From: Pseudomonas sp. B21_DOA
GTDB taxonomy: Bacteria; Pseudomonadota; Gammaproteobacteria; Pseudomonadales; Pseudomonadaceae
Direction of reading: 5' to 3'
DNA length: 64,000 bases
Assembly: GCA_030544685.1 (NCBI GenBank)
Contig: CP086683.1
Coordinates: 4,340,001 to 4,404,000 of the forward strand
The position numbers and the translations under genes are program-made. Below, piece by piece: positions 1 through 8,410 of this stretch. Position 1 is the first letter of the stretch. Each line of letters starts with the position of its first letter. The notes beneath the pieces are model-generated. The model saw only the letters and a program-made list of their open reading frames with translations. It made no database searches and had not been told where the DNA came from.

Positions 1-531
1 GACCACCTCGAACACAGCAGCCTGCCCGCGCGCACGCTGCAAGTGGCGAACAACCCGAGCCTGCAAATCGACACCCCGGCCGGCACCCTGCAACCGAGTA
101 CGCCCGACAACGACACCCTGTGGTGGTGGAAACTCAGCACCCTGATCCTCGCCTGCACCACCCTGCTCGGCTTCGGCCTCTGGTGGCGCGCCCGCTGGCA
201 ACCGGCAATCCACCGCGCCGCCCAGACCGGCCCGAGCCCACGCACCCTGCTCGACGACATCAAACGCGCCAGCCAGGCCAACGACCCCCACGCCACCCGC
301 CAGGCACTGGACGCCTGGGCGCGGCAGCAGCCGGAGACACTGGCGGACATGGCCGCGCGGTTTGTACCGTTATCGGACGCGTTGGACGGGCTGAACGGCG
401 CGCTGTACAGCGAGACCGGGCAGCACTGGCAGGGCGAGGATTTGTGGCGGGCGATCCGTACTATTCCCGCCGCCGAGCGCGTGCAGGATCCGGTGAGTGA
501 GAGTGGATTGCCGCCGCTTTATCCGAAGTGA
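1..531 (+). CDS. BatD-like membrane protein, C-terminal part (truncated by window edge)
   Basis: The reading frame is open from the first base, so the gene begins outside the window; 176 residues are visible. A single membrane segment (about residues 42-59, around 'LILACTTLLGFGLWW') is followed by a soluble tail that ends near 'SGLPPLYPK'. A large periplasmic part, one C-terminal membrane helix and a short cytoplasmic tail is the architecture of the BatD (Bacteroides aerotolerance) family, which usually sits downstream of MoxR, BatA and BatB genes in Pseudomonas. The family assignment rests on tail architecture and recall of Pseudomonas BatD tails, because the diagnostic N-terminal part is outside the window. 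A GTG at 43 could be misread as a start, but the frame continues upstream of it. Confidence 0.6.
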   Translation, partial: DHLEHSSLPARTLQVANNPSLQIDTPAGTLQPSTPDNDTLWWWKLSTLILACTTLLGFGLWWRARWQPAIHRAAQTGPSPRTLLDDIKRASQANDPHATRQALDAWARQQPETLADMAARFVPLSDALDGLNGALYSETGQHWQGEDLWRAIRTIPAAERVQDPVSESGLPPLYPK

Positions 532-537
532 AAAGCA

Positions 538-604
538 AAAGATCGCAGCCTTTGGTAGCGCCTACGGATTGTGAGCAGGAGCTGCCGAAGGCTGCGATCT
601 TTGA
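538..604. terminator. Hairpin with 'gatcgcagcc' arms
   Basis: The arms 'aagatcgcagcctttggtag' and 'gccgaaggctgcgatcttt' can form a long stem immediately after the BatD-like stop codon. The same stem sequence recurs at 17366-17424 and in part near 49960, so it is a dispersed repeat that may also act as a transcription terminator between convergent genes. Confidence 0.55.
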
Positions 605-639
605 TTCTCATAAGTACTGATTCCTGAGTACCGTCGAAC

Positions 640-1053
640 CTAGGGCAGTTTGACCAGCACAATTTCATCGGAGCCCTTTGGCAACTCCAGCAAATACTTC
701 CAGCTTTCAATAATTTTCTTCCACTCTTCCAAGCTGAATTTGCTTTCCGGCTGACCGATCCAGTCATCGTTTATGTTTATATCGACCTGTACACCACTCG
801 CATCAATATTCAGGACAACATCATTTCCGCCTTCACAGACTGATAGCTGAGTGCCGTTCATTACTGACGTTAAGGACTCAAGCAGGCGATCACAATCCCC
901 GGAGTATTGGGCAATAGCGCCAAGGACAGAGCAGACATATAGCTCATACCGTTGAACTCCCTCTTGGCCTGGGCTCACTTGCGCCATGTCATGAAAAACC
1001 TCACCCAATACTGGGTGAGTGCCAGCCCTATGATAAAAAAATTGCAATTCCAT
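640..1053 (-). CDS. Small immunity-island protein, unknown function
   Basis: This 137-residue soluble protein has no signal peptide or membrane helix and is acidic (for example 'VQVDININDDWIGQPESKF'). I do not recognise the family. It is the last gene of a minus-strand row of small proteins that follows a ruined cdiA-type gene, and base composition here is visibly A+T-richer than in the flanks. Size, acidity and position suggest an orphan immunity protein of a polymorphic toxin, but this is inference from context. The start ATG follows a weak GAG ribosome site. Confidence 0.6.
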   Translation of the reverse strand: MELQFFYHRAGTHPVLGEVFHDMAQVSPGQEGVQRYELYVCSVLGAIAQYSGDCDRLLESLTSVMNGTQLSVCEGGNDVVLNIDASGVQVDININDDWIGQPESKFSLEEWKKIIESWKYLLELPKGSDEIVLVKLP

Positions 1054-1129
1054 AAATGCATTCTCAGCGAGTAATTCGGGAAAGCTACGCAGTCCCAGAA
1101 GATCTATGAGCCTGGTTTTCTGGTGCGTC

Positions 1130-1546
1130 TTACACGGACAACTCTACGTAGACAGCCCCAACGATGGCGTCGCCTTCTTCGAAATCAGGCACATAAAACC
1201 TTAAACCCACGCCAGTGACACTGAAGCCTGAATTATTGAAAACCAGAACCTCTCCTCGCTTGGCCAAAAACTGTCGAACCACAAGCGCATCTTCACCGAC
1301 CAGTTTCTGGTTGTCCCAAACAAGCTCACTCCATTTCAAAAACTCAACGCCAAAGACCCGGTAGCGCTCATCAAAGTAAACGTGCACGCCTAAATCATCG
1401 TAAGCGTCGGTCGGTACTGTCGAATCTTCGGCTTTGTAAAACGCCTCAAACCGACCACCAAGCGCCTTCCTTGATTCTTCTCGGGACATGCCAGCGTGAA
1501 TCAATCCGAGATCACCGCGACTTAAAAAACTAAATACTATTGTCAT
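1130..1546 (-). CDS. Immunity-like protein, intact paralogue of the broken copy at 2707-3134
   Basis: The 138-residue acidic protein contains 'GMSREESRKALGGRFEAF' near residue 20, then 'GVHVYFDERYRVFGVEFL' and 'NQKLVGEDALVV'. These three blocks are repeated in recognisable form in the degraded gene at 2707-3134, so the two are paralogues. The 'GMSREE..ALG' block resembles small SmpA/Imm-like proteins in polymorphic-toxin immunity arrays, but no certain family can be named. The gene lies 119 nt before its upstream neighbour's stop (1666) and probably shares its transcript. Confidence 0.6.
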   Translation of the reverse strand: MTIVFSFLSRGDLGLIHAGMSREESRKALGGRFEAFYKAEDSTVPTDAYDDLGVHVYFDERYRVFGVEFLKWSELVWDNQKLVGEDALVVRQFLAKRGEVLVFNNSGFSVTGVGLRFYVPDFEEGDAIVGAVYVELSV

Positions 1547-1665
1547 TTTCTTCTGGGATCTCCTGAACCAAGAAAGATGCGCAGTTCCTTCCTAGATGGT
1601 CAGGCTTGACGCCCGCGCCCCTTACTAAAGACCCGATGTCGTCGCATTCTGCACCTATGGATAAC

Positions 1666-2007
1666 TCACTGGTGGTAGCCCTGATCATCAAATCCTTCTG
1701 GAATATCCGGCCAGACTGGCTTGCGCAGCAGTGCATCCAAATCGTCGAAAATATCCCTGAAAAAATTGGCGAGATCCATGAAGTCCACACGTGAATTCAT
1801 CAGCGCAACTTTCAACATGACATCGTCTGCATTTTCCTTGGCGGATGCCGCTCTGGACATATTGTAGAAAGCGTTTGCTAGCCTTTCCGCTAACTCGTCT
1901 TCCCAGTTCAGCTTGTAATCAGCTTCCCAACTGTCACCATCAAAATCACCGGCTTTATCTTTAACCAACTGGATGATCAGTTTCTTTACTGACTCGAAAT
2001 CATTCAT
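1666..2007 (-). CDS. Small acidic protein of the immunity island, unknown function
   Basis: The 113-residue protein is helical in composition, rich in Asp, Glu and Lys, with no membrane segment. It begins 'MNDFESVKKLIIQLVKDKAG' and contains 'NWEDELAERLANAFYNMS'. I do not recognise it. It starts after a purine-rich ribosome site ('aagagaaagttgaaag') and lies between a CdiI-like gene and another immunity-like gene on the same strand, so a role as an immunity protein is plausible but unproven. Confidence 0.55.
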   Translation of the reverse strand: MNDFESVKKLIIQLVKDKAGDFDGDSWEADYKLNWEDELAERLANAFYNMSRAASAKENADDVMLKVALMNSRVDFMDLANFFRDIFDDLDALLRKPVWPDIPEGFDDQGYHQ

Positions 2008-2071
2008 CTTTCAACTTTCTCTTGATCGGATAACTTTTAGCTGCGCTAGACAAATGGAACACTTCTACTTA

Positions 2072-2434
2072 TCAGATATAGCTCCCACTTAAGAGAACAT
2101 CTACTTCAGCGTTACTTTCAGGATGGCGCTGTAGGTATTTATCACAAGCTAGCCGAAGGTATTCCATGCAGACCTCTTCACTGACAATAATTGTGTCTGC
2201 ATCGCTAGAGGGATACCCATAAGAAAACTCCACTCCTTCGAAATGGTCCTCTTCAAATGAGCTATTTACAGCAGGGAAGTTACAGTATGCTCCATCAACA
2301 CTGAACCCCCAACGCCTCACAATATAGCCGGCCGCCTCGATGAAACGGCCATCATCATACATCCTGTCAAAATACCCTTTGACAATCCAATAAGGGTCTG
2401 ACTGGCGGTATGGCTGACCGAACAGCTCCTTCAT
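2072..2434 (-). CDS. CdiI-type ribonuclease-toxin immunity protein (probable)
   Basis: The 120-residue protein carries 'YWIVKGYFDRMYDDGRFIEA' near the N-terminus, 'WGFSVDGAYCNFP' in the middle, and a C-terminal 'CMEYLRLACDKYLQRHPES'. This pattern matches my recollection of the family annotated as ribonuclease toxin immunity protein CdiI, which binds and neutralises the C-terminal RNase domain of a CdiA-type toxin. GAGG lies 8 nt before the ATG. No intact cognate toxin is in the window, so it would be an orphan immunity gene. The family assignment is from memory and should be confirmed by a profile search. Confidence 0.6.
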   Translation of the reverse strand: MKELFGQPYRQSDPYWIVKGYFDRMYDDGRFIEAAGYIVRRWGFSVDGAYCNFPAVNSSFEEDHFEGVEFSYGYPSSDADTIIVSEEVCMEYLRLACDKYLQRHPESNAEVDVLLSGSYI

Positions 2435-2457
2435 AACAACCTCACTTCATCACCGGA

Positions 2458-2694
2458 TCATACACTGTCATTCTTTGAGTCTTCTGAACCGGAAACAATG
2501 TCCAACTCGTCCCACAGCATCGACAAGCCTATGCTTTCCATATAAGTCCCAAAATCCAGAAAAGGCGCAACGCCGATCGCCTCAACTGAAAACCAGGTGG
2601 CGTCACACTCTGGGCACATGAATAATTCTTTGCCAGTGGCCTTGACATGGGCACAGACAATTTAATCCTGCTGACATCTTGGGCAGATGATCAT
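2458..2694 (-). pseudogene. Zinc-ribbon small protein gene interrupted by an in-frame TAA at codon 11
   Basis: Reading the minus strand from an ATG at 2694 (AGGAG 8 nt upstream) gives 'MIICPRCQQD', then TAA (2664-2662), then in the same frame 'IVCAHVKATGKELFMCPECD' followed by about 47 more residues to a TGA at 2458. The two CxxC pairs (CPRC before the stop, CPEC after it) would form one zinc ribbon only if the stop were read through. Small zinc-ribbon proteins like this accompany CDI/Imm clusters. A nonsense mutation in a non-essential passenger gene is the simplest reading; a downstream start would lose one of the two metal-binding pairs. Confidence 0.6.
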
Positions 2695-2706
2695 CTCTGG
2701 CTCCTG

Positions 2707-3134
2707 TTAGAACACGACGCCATTGAATGAGTTTTCGCTACGCAGATTGATATATAAAGTGGTGATCAAGTCGTCGTCATCGTCAACATAGAACCCCATA
2801 CCCAACTCACCGACTTCAAATCCGTCATCGTCAATGACGGGATCAATACCGTGGCGACAAAACAAAGCCAACACGTCCGTGGATGTTTCGCCTACCAGCT
2901 TGTGGCCGTTCCAGGACACCGTGCTTCTTTCGAAAAACTCTACCCCTTTAACCATATCTCGCGCGTCGTAATAGACATGAAGGTCGAGCTGAAAATAAGC
3001 ATCCGTAGTATTCAGGAGTCAGCTGTTTTCCAGAACACTTCGAAACCGGCTCCCAGAATGTCGTGCACTTAAGTTCTGGGCAGTTTTCCATTCAAAGGGC
3101 CGACCGCTCCGTACTCCGCAATTGAAAAGTCCAT
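2707..3134 (-). pseudogene. Decayed paralogue of the 1130-1546 immunity-like gene
   Basis: An ATG at 3134 with a good ribosome site (aagagg) opens 'MDFSIAEYGAVGPLNGKLPRT', then a TAA (3071-3069); the same frame continues 'VHDILGAGFEVFWKTADS' to a TGA at 3012. A one-base frame change near 3012-3020 leads into 'DAYFQLDLHVYYDARD' and on to 'VEFFERSTVSWNGHKLVGE' and the end at 2707. These blocks line up in order with 'ALGGRFEAFYKAEDS', 'DAYDDLGVHVYFDERY' and 'VEFLKWSELVWDNQKLVGE' of the intact gene at 1130-1546. One nonsense codon plus one frame change make it a pseudogene of nearly full length (about 142 codons). Confidence 0.7.
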
Positions 3135-3201
3135 TTGAAGCCTCTTGCTGGTGAACAATCCAGCTCCCACTCTTTCCCCGAAAGCATGTGGGCGCGCTCT
3201 A

Positions 3202-3456
3202 TCATACTTCCTTGATATAGGAAGAAAAGTTTCCGCCACCTTGATCAATATGTAGTCGTTCGCATTTATTGCAGCGATAAACAGCAGTAGCACTCGCACC
3301 TATCTGCTGATAGAACTCTTCCTCAGACAACCAACGATCTGCCAAGGCAGCACCCAGCTCATCTATCTTTCGCTCGGCAACCATTGAAAACTCGGACTCG
3401 GACGTACCATGAGACAAATTGATTATCTGACCGCACACACAAGAAAATTTAGGCAT
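3202..3456 (-). CDS. Small zinc-ribbon protein of the immunity island
   Basis: The 84-residue protein starts 'MPKFSCVCGQIINLSHG' and ends with 'YRCNKCERLHIDQGGG'. The CVC and CNKC pairs separated by about 55 residues are probable zinc ligands. Short proteins with the same 'MPKFxCxCG' start occur beside toxin/immunity genes in polymorphic-toxin loci, but the function is not known to me. It is intact and lies 103 nt downstream of the 3560-4036 gene on the same strand. Confidence 0.6.
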   Translation of the reverse strand: MPKFSCVCGQIINLSHGTSESEFSMVAERKIDELGAALADRWLSEEEFYQQIGASATAVYRCNKCERLHIDQGGGNFSSYIKEV

Positions 3457-3559
3457 TGTATTGGTGGCTCAACTCAAGAAATGTAAAAAGCTCGCCCACG
3501 GTCTTGAGGTGGGTACATTAAGAAAAATCTTTTATCAGCGAGCGTTGGGAAGGGGTCAA

Positions 3560-4036
3560 TCATTGTTTCACCTGATAAAACGTAACCACCGGGCCGTAAT
3601 TCTCATCCGAGTTCGACACCTCGACAGTGAATAACGTGTCCGGGAATTTTTCCTTCAACACCATTCGCCAGGCAAACCCGATCATCTCGCACAGCTGAAG
3701 AAATATTCTGGGCGATACACCATTTCCGTATTGGCCAAAAACTTCATAAATCTTCACATAATTCATAAGCCGCTCAACCTCCGCCATGTCGCCAGCGACC
3801 AGGTTCACGCAGCGCGCGAACGTCTCGTTTGAAAAATTTCGCTCGAGGAACACGCCTCCCTCAGACACGATGAACGTCGGGAAGAGCAACGTGGAAAACA
3901 TCAATATCTGTTCCGGGTAGCATTGGTCGTTGATATACGAATGAATATCCAGACCTTCCTGATTTGCCCATTGCTGCTTCCACGCGTCATAGGGTTCAGT
4001 GTCGATGACGAAGGGTAAAGAGTTGATCAGATGCAT
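3560..4036 (-). CDS. Probable immunity-island protein of unknown family; its open frame extends into a foreign methyltransferase fragment
   Basis: The 158-residue protein starting 'MHLINSLPFVIDTEPYDAWK' has no membrane helix and is not recognised. The open frame extends 28 codons further upstream to an ATG at 4120, but those residues match the interior of a class I methyltransferase (see 4063-4155), so they are unlikely to belong to this gene. The ATG at 4036 has GGAG 8 nt upstream (tctggagccaatgc), which supports the shorter start. It follows the cdiA relic directly, the usual place for the cognate immunity gene. Confidence 0.55.
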   Translation of the reverse strand: MHLINSLPFVIDTEPYDAWKQQWANQEGLDIHSYINDQCYPEQILMFSTLLFPTFIVSEGGVFLERNFSNETFARCVNLVAGDMAEVERLMNYVKIYEVFGQYGNGVSPRIFLQLCEMIGFAWRMVLKEKFPDTLFTVEVSNSDENYGPVVTFYQVKQ

Positions 4037-4062
4037 TGCATTGGCTCCAGACACGATTTTCC

Positions 4063-4155
4063 GCTGGCCGAGAATTTTGAACATCTGCCCGACGAAGCCC
4101 TCCGGCGTCCAGTTCGCCATCCCGATCCGCCCGCCGCGACGACAAACCCTCCGCG
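4063..4155 (-). pseudogene. Short fragment of a class I SAM-dependent methyltransferase
   Basis: Minus-strand translation gives 'RVCRRGGRIGMANWTPEGF' followed by 'VGQMFKILGQ'. This resembles the conserved post-motif region of class I (Methyltransf_11/25-type) methyltransferases, where 'R.CRPGGRIG.ANWTPEGF.GQMFK' is typical in my recollection. Only about 30 codons are present, with no SAM-binding motif. It is fused in frame to the next gene and bordered upstream by the palindrome at 4164-4204, so it is a recombination scar rather than a gene. Confidence 0.55.
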
Positions 4156-4163
4156 GGGGACCT

Positions 4164-4204
4164 CGGGGGGACAGACCTCTATTTATAAGAACTTGGTTTG
4201 TCCC
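4164..4204. repeat. 40-bp imperfect palindrome at the cdiA-relic junction
   Basis: The ends 'ggggacagacc' and 'ggtttgtccc' are inverted copies with one mismatch, separated by an A+T-rich centre. It lies exactly between the end of recognisable cdiA sequence and the methyltransferase fragment. Similar 'gggacagacc' ends are known from small dispersed repeats in gamma-proteobacteria. Confidence 0.5.
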
Positions 4205-4409
4205 TGGTTCTGCTCCATTACCCGCACGATCCAGCGAGATACTGGGATCGGCAACGACGATGCCATCGGACTGCGCTCATAGTGGCTGCAAGACCATGAT
4301 GTTTGCCAGCAGGAACGTCTGTCCGCGCTTGGGCATGCCAATAAACTGATGAGTTCGCCCACAGGGGCAGGAGACTGGTGCGCGAGAAATACGTATGACG
4401 AACGTCCAT
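4205..4409 (-). pseudogene. 5' relic of a CdiA/FhaB-type two-partner-secretion exoprotein
   Basis: From an ATG at 4409 (AGGA upstream) three frames together rebuild the start of a Pseudomonas hemagglutinin/CdiA: 'MDVRHTYF' in frame one, 'LAHQSPAPVGELISLL' in frame two, 'MPKRGQTFLLANIMVLQPL' then TGA (where TGG would be expected) then 'AQSDGIVVADPSISLDRAGN' in frame three. The recalled family start is MDVRQFAFLARQ, then MPKRGLAxxLANxMxWQPLxAQ, then the TPS domain DGIVV. Homology stops at about 4205, so nearly all of the several-kilobase gene is missing. At least two frame changes and one nonsense codon show that it is dead. The immunity-like genes downstream fit the normal cdiA-cdiI order. Confidence 0.65.
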
Positions 4410-4846
4410 GTAGAAGATCCTGTAACGGGCAATAATCGATCTGATCAGGTGCCATGCTCGGCCGGACAGCGGCGCGGATGAGCGCAAAGAGTCGCTGGCG
4501 TCTCTGCACTAGCGCATCAGCCGGCATGATATTAGGTGGCCACTATTTTGGCGTCAATCAATCGATGGATTGAACAATCGGTTTCGATGAGCGGTACAGC
4601 TCGTATCCTCGGGCAATACGCCTGTTAAAGGCTCTGTTTGCCCTGCGTCGGTTTGCGAGCGCGGGTAGGCCTTCAGCGTTACTCACGATTCATCCGAAGT
4701 AACCTCTGTAAGATTTCGGACGATCCCTTGTAGGTTTCATCCCGAGTGTTCGATTCCTACGCAAAACACAGAAAGATCTGACTGCTGTCGTTTTTCAGAT
4801 ACACGCACATTTCTCCGTCACAAACAGACACAGGGAAATGTGCTCA
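4410..4846. other. Intergenic region with no recognisable gene
   Basis: This 437-bp gap lies between the divergent cdiA relic and the VasX-type toxin gene. Short frames on the minus strand (to about 4527) show no family signature. Around 4691-4760 are arms 'gtaggtttcatcc' and 'gattcctac' that can pair as GTAGG...CCTAC, and 'ccgaagt..atttcgg', possibly a regulator site for one of the divergent genes; this is a guess. No tpsB/cdiB transporter gene remains. Confidence 0.4.
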
Positions 4847-7800
4847 ATGATGCACCCCGCCAACCTCGCGGCAGCTGCCGCCTCGAAAGCGCCCATTGGT
4901 GCACCAGCCGCCTGCCCTTGCGCAACACTCACGTGCAACTATTGCCCCTCGCATACGGCCTGGTGGAAAAACCCTTCGATCCCAGCACCGAAATCACGCT
5001 GCCGTACACCCTGACCACGCGCCCCATGGGCATCCGCCGCCTGCGCGATGGCTGGCTGTACATCGTCGACAGTCTCAACGGTGAGCTGTACGAATATCGC
5101 GTGCTCGACGGCGTCATCAGCGCATTGCTGCATCGCGGCAAAAGCGTCAGCGAGGATCAGCGCAGCGCCATCGAAGAACGTCCGGCGTTGATCTTCTCGC
5201 GCAAAAGCACCCTTTACGTGACCTTCGCCGACGTGCAGTTGAGCGCGGCGAAATGCCGACAGATGCTGGACAGCGCGGAGGAGCGCGAGCACTTCATGCA
5301 GGCGGTCGATCTCGGCCCGGTGCATTGTCTGATCGGCGGCGAGCATTTGCTCACCGTGGCCCAGGCCAAACAGTGGCTGGCGGAAGTGGCCTGCACAGCG
5401 AAACCGCTGGCCGAGGCGGACGCCACGCGGATGCCGGCGGTGCAGGTCAGCGACGCGCCGGAGCACGAGCGTGAGCCCTATCTGTGGGAAAACCCGCGAC
5501 GTTTTCGCGAGGCGCATATCGGCGAATTTCTCGGGCGGGTGCGCGGACCATATCAGGACGACACGCTGTTCTCTGCTGGTCAACGACGACCTCGGCGTGA
5601 TGCGCGATCTGGCTGATTATCAGGACCTGGTGGTCGGCTGGATCGAGCAGTGGAGCAACACCGACAACAACGAGCGCGACTATCTGCTGGCCAGTTACAT
5701 CGAGTCGCTGAGCCAGTTGGGCGCTCAGGATTTCGACACCCTGGCCAAGGCCAGCGACGATCCACGCGCCCAGGCATTGTTCGCTGAACTGGAGCAATTG
5801 CCCGAACCGGATCGTGAAAATACCCGGCACGCATTGCTTGAGTATTTGAACAAAGGTGGTGAGGTTGTCCCGACCGATACTCAGGCTCGACCTGAACTGC
5901 AACAACAGCGCGAAAAGGCTTTGGACGAGTCATTGGCGCTGAACCGCTTCGACGGCGTCGCCCCGGATTTCACCGCGCACGCTCGTGTCACCGCCGAGGC
6001 GGATCGACGCTTTTACACCCGCGAATATTTCGCTGAAGTGGCCCCGGCCGATTTCGTCGAGCGCCACCTGAGCACACTGGTCGAGCTCGGCAAGGATCAG
6101 AACCGGCGCATGAAAGACGTGCTCGACGGCCCGCTGCTCAGCGGCAAACGCGGCATCAACGACCTGATCGACCGCCCGGCCATGGACGAGGTGCTGAACA
6201 GTCATCGCGACAACCTGGGCCGCTGGAATCGCATGCTCGAACGCATCACCGCCGACCGCGCGCAACTGCTGTGCGCCGGGCGTTTCCATCGCTCGGCGTG
6301 GTATTTCGACGGCCAACTGCAGATCGATCAGGCGCTCGCCAGCGAATACGCCTGCCTCAAGGACATCGGCCGCAGCGACGCGGCCAACGAACAAATGCTC
6401 GATTACCTCAAGCAACACCCGCAACTGACCCGCCCGCTGTTCTACACCTTGCCGCTGCGCTTGCAGAGCGAACAGGCCGGGCAATATTCAACGCTGTTCA
6501 ACGCCGGCATGGCGATGTTCAACAACCTGCCGGACTGGCTGGCCAAATTGCAGAGCATCGAGCAGCCGCAGCTGCCCGCACACAGTCGCGTCTTGGCGGA
6601 CGCGGTGCAAGACACCTACAGCCCGGCGCTGAACCTCGGCCTGAGCCGGGCGCTGGAAGGTTTTGATCTTGCCGGCGAGAAAATCCCCGACCTCGACGAA
6701 CTGTTCCAGCGCTTGCCCAAAGCCCTGCGCCTGCGCGTCTTCGACGCCGCGCGAACCAGCGGCGTGACCTTCACCGTGTCCACACCGGCAGAGCAAGCGG
6801 CGCTGCAAGCCACGATCAAGGAAGTGCTGCGCGAGCGCGACTACCTGAAAACCCTCAACCGCGAACGCAACCAGCTCACCCACAACAAAAACCGCCAGGG
6901 CCACAAAACCGCCCGGGCGGTGGAATTGCAGCAGGAAATCGTCCGCGTGCGCACGCAATTGGCGCTGTTCGAAGGCCGCCTCGCGGCAGCGTTAAGCCCG
7001 ATCGACGAACTGCCGGATCGCTCGGCGCGGCTGTACGGCGCCACCCCGGCGAAAGCGGGATTGACGGTGGTGTTTCCGCCGGCGCAGCACGGGGAATTGC
7101 GTGGGTTGCTGGAGAACATTCGCGCGGGAGTGGCGGGAGTTTCGAAGGCGAGTCTGGTGCGGACGGAGGGGATGGGGTTGTTGGTGGTGTTGGTGCAGGT
7201 GGTGAATTTGGTGGGGTTTATCGGGAGCTGCGCAGGCAGGCTGTAAATGAAAGAGTGTGGACCTCGTTGATGAATTCAGTCGTTGCAACGGGAGCGGCGG
7301 GATTTAGTGCCGCACAAAGTCTTGCTGATACTGCGTTAAAAGTTCGCTGCGCTTCTCTAGTGGCAAGCGTTCAGCTCCATGCCTTGCAGACCGTGCACGT
7401 GCAGATGGGGAAATTGCATGTGGGATTGGGTTTTTTACATATTTGTCAGGGTTGGCTTCTTCTACGAACAGTATTGTCACGCAGCGCAAAAACTGGGAAC
7501 AGGCGGTTCGCAGTGGAAATCATTCGGCGCAAAGCGCAGCTGCATTGGCGACGATGGGAGCTGGTGGCATGACATCAGTTAGTGGCTATGGTTTGACCAA
7601 CACTGTCCACTCCACATTCAAGGTATTGAAGGCGTCAAGTAATGCCGCTCGTAGAGCTGCTTGGGCCGCTGCTGGCACACGTTTATCCACCGTCTTTTTC
7701 CGCTTCAATCTCGCTGGAGCACTTTTTACTGTTCTAGAGCTGGGGGTAGCTTGCTGTACAGCCGCTACAACATCAGTGCTCACGATAAATGGTTGAAAAT

Positions 7801-8410
7801 CACACCGTGGAGTAGGGATAGCGAGATGCGTGGCGACCACTCACTTGATGACTATCAAAGTTATCTGGCTTTTTTAATTCACGCACCTTACGCGCAGCTT
7901 GGCCCAAATCTGTACGACTCTTGGCTGAAGGATCTGTTATTCAAAGCCAAACCCAGCGATATTCACTTAGCATTGCCGACCCTAACGCTGAATGATCTGC
8001 TGCGTCCGTTTGGCGGCAACCCAACCTCCCGTTTAGGTATCGGCGCGCACCGCATTTCAATTCCGCTGCACAGTCGAGGAGCACCACGAGAGCAGCGAGA
8101 TGTCATTAGTGACGAGATTTTAAGCAGCCTGCGCATCGTGAAGTCCAGCCCAGAAGGACTGATACTTTGTCTCCAGTATCCAGCGGGCCTCGGGTCGGAA
8201 TTTGTTCCCGCGAAAGAAACGCTGGAATTGGCTGTGTGCGTTCAGACATTGAATAAAAAAGGTGAATGGGCATCTCGAACTCGCGTCATTCACCTCGACC
8301 CGCGTGGTGAGGGTCATTTTGGGGTTGTTACTCCCCAACAGGTCAAAGAAAAACCTCCAGTTTTGCTGGTTGAGGCTCACCTGTTAGAAAGAGCTGACCA
8401 TGCTGAATAA
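4847..8410 (+). pseudogene. VasX-type type VI secretion toxin gene, broken into several frames
   Basis: The product would be about 1,190 residues. The N-terminal part, 'PIGAPAACPCA' then 'HVQLLPLAYGLVEKP' and 'RPMGIRRLRDGWLYIVDS', is the signature of the VasX N-terminal region (T6SS effector, BTH_I2691-like); family members reach target membranes through the type VI apparatus. Hydrophobic stretches around 7150-7230 and 7700-7770 would suit a pore-forming C-terminal half. The frame changes at about 4925 (AAA to AA), 5572, 7217 (TTTT to TTT), 7431 (T7 to T6) and 7742 (G6 to G5); four of the five are single losses in homopolymers. Its last codons overlap the ATG of the next gene, a translational coupling typical of effector and immunity partners. 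Start chosen at the tandem ATGs 4847/4850 because the N-terminal motif is in that frame. Confidence 0.7.

Noticed and set aside
4037..4120. Longer start (ATG at 4120) for the 3560 gene
   Set aside because: The extra 28 residues match a methyltransferase interior and the ATG at 4036 has its own GGAG site.
4410..4527. Minus-strand open frame upstream of the cdiA relic as a separate gene
   Set aside because: No recognisable domain; part of it is simply one of the shifted frames of the relic.
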